Part shown: piece after piece, positions 42,561 to 45,319 of the stretch | Numbering within the stretch: position 1 is the stretch's first letter | Layout of the letters: the number at the start of each line of letters is the position of its first letter | Assembly: GCA_905215145.1 (NCBI GenBank) | Contig: CAJMOW010000004.1 | Location: 1 to 45,319 of the forward strand | Direction: 5' to 3' | Length of the DNA stretch: 45,319 bases | Source: an uncultured bacterium | GTDB lineage: Bacteria > Bacillota_I > Bacilli_A > RF39 > UBA660 | Translations under genes and position numbers: made by a program | Notes under the pieces: generated by a model | What the model was told of the DNA's origin: nothing | The model's input: the letters and a program-made list of their open reading frames with translations, nothing else | Database searches by the model: none

Positions 42561-44981
42561 TTAATCGTCAAATAAAGTGTTAAAAGCTCCACTATATTTT
42601 TTAATTAAAACTTTTCCACTTTTAGTTTTTTTAATATTATTTCCTTTTAACGCAGGGCTAATTCCTAATTTAATAGGATTAATAATCTTAAATGCTTCAT
42701 CATAATAATACTGATAATTAATATCTCTTAAAGAAATATCTTTATCATCTAAACTATTAAGAATAGTAGTTTTAAATCCTGCACAAAGTTTTCCTCTTGA
42801 TTTTTCAGTATTATGTACTTTTTCTATTATAGAACCATTATTAGATACATAAAATCTACAATTTCTTTGACTTTCTTTATAAACAGTATTCCCATTTTTA
42901 TCTATAATAGTTTCTTCTACATGAAATTGTCTTCCTATATTTTGAGTTTTACAAAAATCTAAAATATTTGTAGCTTTATATAATGTTTCAGTAATAGGAG
43001 TATTATTAATAAAATATTCTACAACAGCTTTAGCTACAATAGGCATATCATATCCTTTTTTCAAATCAATAGCATATTGTAAAGGATGCAACGCACCTTT
43101 ATATGTAAGTTTACCATTGGTTTCTTGACAAAAATAATTATTTATATCTCTACAAGCATAAATTTTATAATATTCACTATCAGCACTTAATCTTGTATCT
43201 TTTTGCCACTGTTCAGTAATAGCTTTAAATGTTTCGACTTTATTTTCAAAAAGTTTGACAACTATACCATCAGTATTCGCAGATACTATTTCTATCCCAT
43301 TCAACTCCAATTCTTCACATAGCATCATAATCATTAACTGACCATTAATAGTAACTTTAAGAACAGCAAGTCTATCGCAAAGATCACCATAAGCAAAGCC
43401 TAATTTTCCATAAATACTATTAATAACAATCTTTAATGCTTCTGCAAGAATATTTTTAGGAATACCGTCTATAATATCTTGTTTACTATGTTTAGCTTCA
43501 ATGCGAGTATCTCTTAACCATCTAATAAGTTTACTAAAAATATGAATATTAAGATGTTCAGGACCAATTTCATATTCAGCCATAATAGAAGGATAAAATG
43601 AAGAGATATCATAATGAACATACACAAAATTACTATTATTAATATTTTCATTATTTCTCTTTACCGTTTCCCCCGTAAAGGAAGATGCACCATCCCAGGT
43701 ACTTATTAATACTCTCGGAACATCTTGACTATGTAATCCTCCTGTTGCAATAGAATAAGTTAAATTATTTATAGTAATTTCAAACCAAGCATTATTAATA
43801 TCACTTTTTAAATATTTAAAATTAGAATATTTAGGAGCAACATCTTTTAATGCTTTTTTACCAATAGAAAAAATAACAATTTGTTTCATTTCTTCAAGCA
43901 TTTCTTGAAGAGCTGGAGTTTTAAATTTAATAGAATTAAATATAACTTTTTTAAAAGATAGTGCACTTCTTTCAGTAATTTTACCTTTCCATTGAGAAGG
44001 ATGAAGTCCACTAAATTCAGAATAGAATTTACTAAATAAAATATCAGCCATTTTACTACGGCTGGCACTCAAAACATTTACTTTATAAGAATATGATATA
44101 GTATATCTTAATCTAATTTCATCAATATATAATCTAACTATTTCGCATCCAATAAAACAATCATTTTTATTATAATACATCATAGGAGGAATATATTCAT
44201 TAATAATATAACGATCCCATTCATTAATAAGATCGTTTAATTGAGTAATAGACATTCCTCTATATCTATCTTCTTTATAATAATAATTTACATCTTTTTC
44301 ACAAATAGGAGGAAGAATAAATTCTAATAATTCATACCATTGAATATTAATAGAAGTCTGTTTAAGACTTTTAGGAACAGGTTTTTTATCACCATTTTTA
44401 TCAATAATACTATTTGCTTTGTTTAAAGCAAAAATAGTCATTATATCAACACCTGTAAAAGGTAATTTATATTTTCTTAAAGACTCAATATAAAAATCTT
44501 TTTTAGCTAATTCTTCATTATTTTGTAAAGATATTATTTTTTGCGAAGTTTCATATAGCATTCTAATAAGTTCTTTAGTAGTATTATATTGATCAAAGTG
44601 CATTAATAATGCAGCAATCATTAAATCATCATATTTAGAACTATTATAGCCATATAAATGAGTAATAATATCTACTTCATTATTATCAACTATTTCTTTA
44701 TGATAACGCATATTATTTATAGCCGAAACCATAGATAATAATTGATTATCATCATTATCTGTAATATAATATTGTTCAACTTTTACTTGATTGAGTAATT
44801 CTTTTATTTCTTTTACAGTATATTTTTGAACTAAAGGAATAGGAGTTTTTACTTCTTTATCTTTTTTAACTTCTATTTTACAAGCATCTTTCATTATATT
44901 AAGATAAGAAGTAATATCAACAATAGTAATAGAAAAGAAGTTTTTTAAGACTTCAATATCATAAAATTTAGTAATAATCAT
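42561..44981 (-). CDS. Family B DNA polymerase
   Basis: 806 aa. The exonuclease domain comes first: FYDIEV (ExoI, D8/E10), GYNSSKYDDLM (ExoII) and YYNKNDC (ExoIII, YxxxD). The polymerase domain has HYDISSFYPSIM (motif A, D458), EALKIVINSIYGKLG (motif B, K517 to G525) and SANTDGIVV (motif C, catalytic D571). The first aspartate of the usual YxDTD is Asn here. It is the replicative polymerase of the phage; crAss-like phages carry either a family A or a family B enzyme. A dispersed repeat copy is read as SSFTGE at about residues 434-439, roughly 20 residues before motif A. The start overlaps the upstream stop (ATGA). Confidence 0.93.
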   Translation of the reverse strand: MIITKFYDIEVLKNFFSITIVDITSYLNIMKDACKIEVKKDKEVKTPIPLVQKYTVKEIKELLNQVKVEQYYITDNDDNQLLSMVSAINNMRYHKEIVDNNEVDIITHLYGYNSSKYDDLMIAALLMHFDQYNTTKELIRMLYETSQKIISLQNNEELAKKDFYIESLRKYKLPFTGVDIMTIFALNKANSIIDKNGDKKPVPKSLKQTSINIQWYELLEFILPPICEKDVNYYYKEDRYRGMSITQLNDLINEWDRYIINEYIPPMMYYNKNDCFIGCEIVRLYIDEIRLRYTISYSYKVNVLSASRSKMADILFSKFYSEFSGLHPSQWKGKITERSALSFKKVIFNSIKFKTPALQEMLEEMKQIVIFSIGKKALKDVAPKYSNFKYLKSDINNAWFEITINNLTYSIATGGLHSQDVPRVLISTWDGASSFTGETVKRNNENINNSNFVYVHYDISSFYPSIMAEYEIGPEHLNIHIFSKLIRWLRDTRIEAKHSKQDIIDGIPKNILAEALKIVINSIYGKLGFAYGDLCDRLAVLKVTINGQLMIMMLCEELELNGIEIVSANTDGIVVKLFENKVETFKAITEQWQKDTRLSADSEYYKIYACRDINNYFCQETNGKLTYKGALHPLQYAIDLKKGYDMPIVAKAVVEYFINNTPITETLYKATNILDFCKTQNIGRQFHVEETIIDKNGNTVYKESQRNCRFYVSNNGSIIEKVHNTEKSRGKLCAGFKTTILNSLDDKDISLRDINYQYYYDEAFKIINPIKLGISPALKGNNIKKTKSGKVLIKKYSGAFNTLFDD
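43668..43683 (-). repeat. Dispersed GC-rich palindrome, copy 17
   Basis: The minus strand is the exact consensus TTCCTTTACGGGGGAA, in frame in the polymerase gene as SSFTGE. With flanks (43667-43689) it equals 5145-5167 on the other strand over 23 nt. Confidence 0.92.
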
Positions 44982-45319
44982 ATAAAAGAATTTATAGCAT
45001 TAGCAAATAATACTTTAAAATTATTATATCTTCCTTTTTGATTATTATTAAATATTATTTTAATTTGATGATATGGAAGATTAGCAATATAATCATTATT
45101 ATTAATATATAAACATAATATATTTCTAAATATAAATTTTTCAGTTTCATATTTAAGAAAATATTTACAATATGGAATAGATTGTAAATAAGTATTATAA
45201 TTTTTATCAATAGTACATTTTACTTTTGCTGTAATATAAACATTCTCAAATATATTTAATCCTGTAATTTCAGTATATTCTTTAGATAATATATTTATAA
45301 TTTCTTTTATATTATTAAA
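44978..45319 (-). CDS. Unknown protein, 5' partial
   Basis: 113 C-terminal residues are visible; the frame is open to the window edge, so the gene continues to the right. It is rich in Asn, Ile and Tyr, with segments such as EYTEITGLNIFENVYITAK and ETEKFIFRNILCLYI. No motif is recognised. Its TGA overlaps the ATG of the DNA polymerase gene, so it belongs to the replication operon. Confidence 0.7.
   Translation of the reverse strand, partial: FNNIKEIINILSKEYTEITGLNIFENVYITAKVKCTIDKNYNTYLQSIPYCKYFLKYETEKFIFRNILCLYINNNDYIANLPYHQIKIIFNNNQKGRYNNFKVLFANAINSFI

Noticed and set aside
1..45319. CRISPR array, tRNA, rRNA or transposase
   Set aside because: No regularly spaced identical repeats, no cloverleaf-like GC-rich segment and no transposase or integrase motif were seen; the dispersed palindromes are kilobases apart and mixed in orientation.

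Overview
The window is a piece of a tailed-phage genome of the crAss-like type (Crassvirales), whose known members infect Bacteroidota. The evidence is the gene set and its layout. A plus-strand block of virion genes ends in two giant genes (2083 and 4294 codons), the larger carrying the DFDVD active-site signature of crAss-like virion RNA polymerases. It faces a convergent minus-strand block of replication and nucleotide genes. The DNA is very AT-rich (by eye about three quarters A+T). The standard genetic code fits: TAA, TGA and TAG all act as genuine stops, and TAG ends the 4294-codon gene just before a terminator. I see no tRNA, rRNA, CRISPR array or insertion sequence.

Left block (1-27893, plus strand): a large structural protein whose start lies outside the window (muzzle or tail-stabilising candidate); a small glycine-zipper protein with basic GG motifs; a protein with a lysozyme-like domain; an 860-aa unknown protein; a 2083-aa protein with an HExxH zincin motif; and the 4294-aa virion RNA polymerase-like protein. 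The last contains an apparent GNAT acetyltransferase domain about 140 residues before the catalytic aspartates. These last proteins are probably packaged and injected with the DNA.

Convergence zone (27894-28267): back-to-back terminators and one dispersed repeat copy.

Right block (28268-45319, minus strand, read from right to left): a partial unknown gene, family B DNA polymerase, degenerate helicase-like protein, RecT-like annealing protein, an abundant-looking protein with an AbrB-like start and unusually GC-rich codons, an SSB-like protein, TOPRIM primase, two unknowns, ATP-dependent DNA ligase and one more unknown, then a strong terminator. A second group follows: dNMP kinase, ThyX, small unknowns including a 56-aa zinc-ribbon-like protein, Gp157-like protein, a membrane protein, a DUF932 protein, a PGDWI-like protein, dUTPase and a thioredoxin-like protein. 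ThyX, dUTPase and dNMP kinase together would supply dTTP for an AT-rich genome.

The most striking signal is a family of at least 17 copies of a short GC-rich imperfect palindrome, consensus TTCCTTTACGGGGGAA. It occurs on both strands about once per 2.7 kb, in frame inside most large genes (polymerases, primase, ligase, helicase and virion proteins) and in two intergenic gaps. Some copies share longer flanks (21 to 26 nt) between unrelated genes, as expected of a copied or spreading element. No ordinary feature type explains it.
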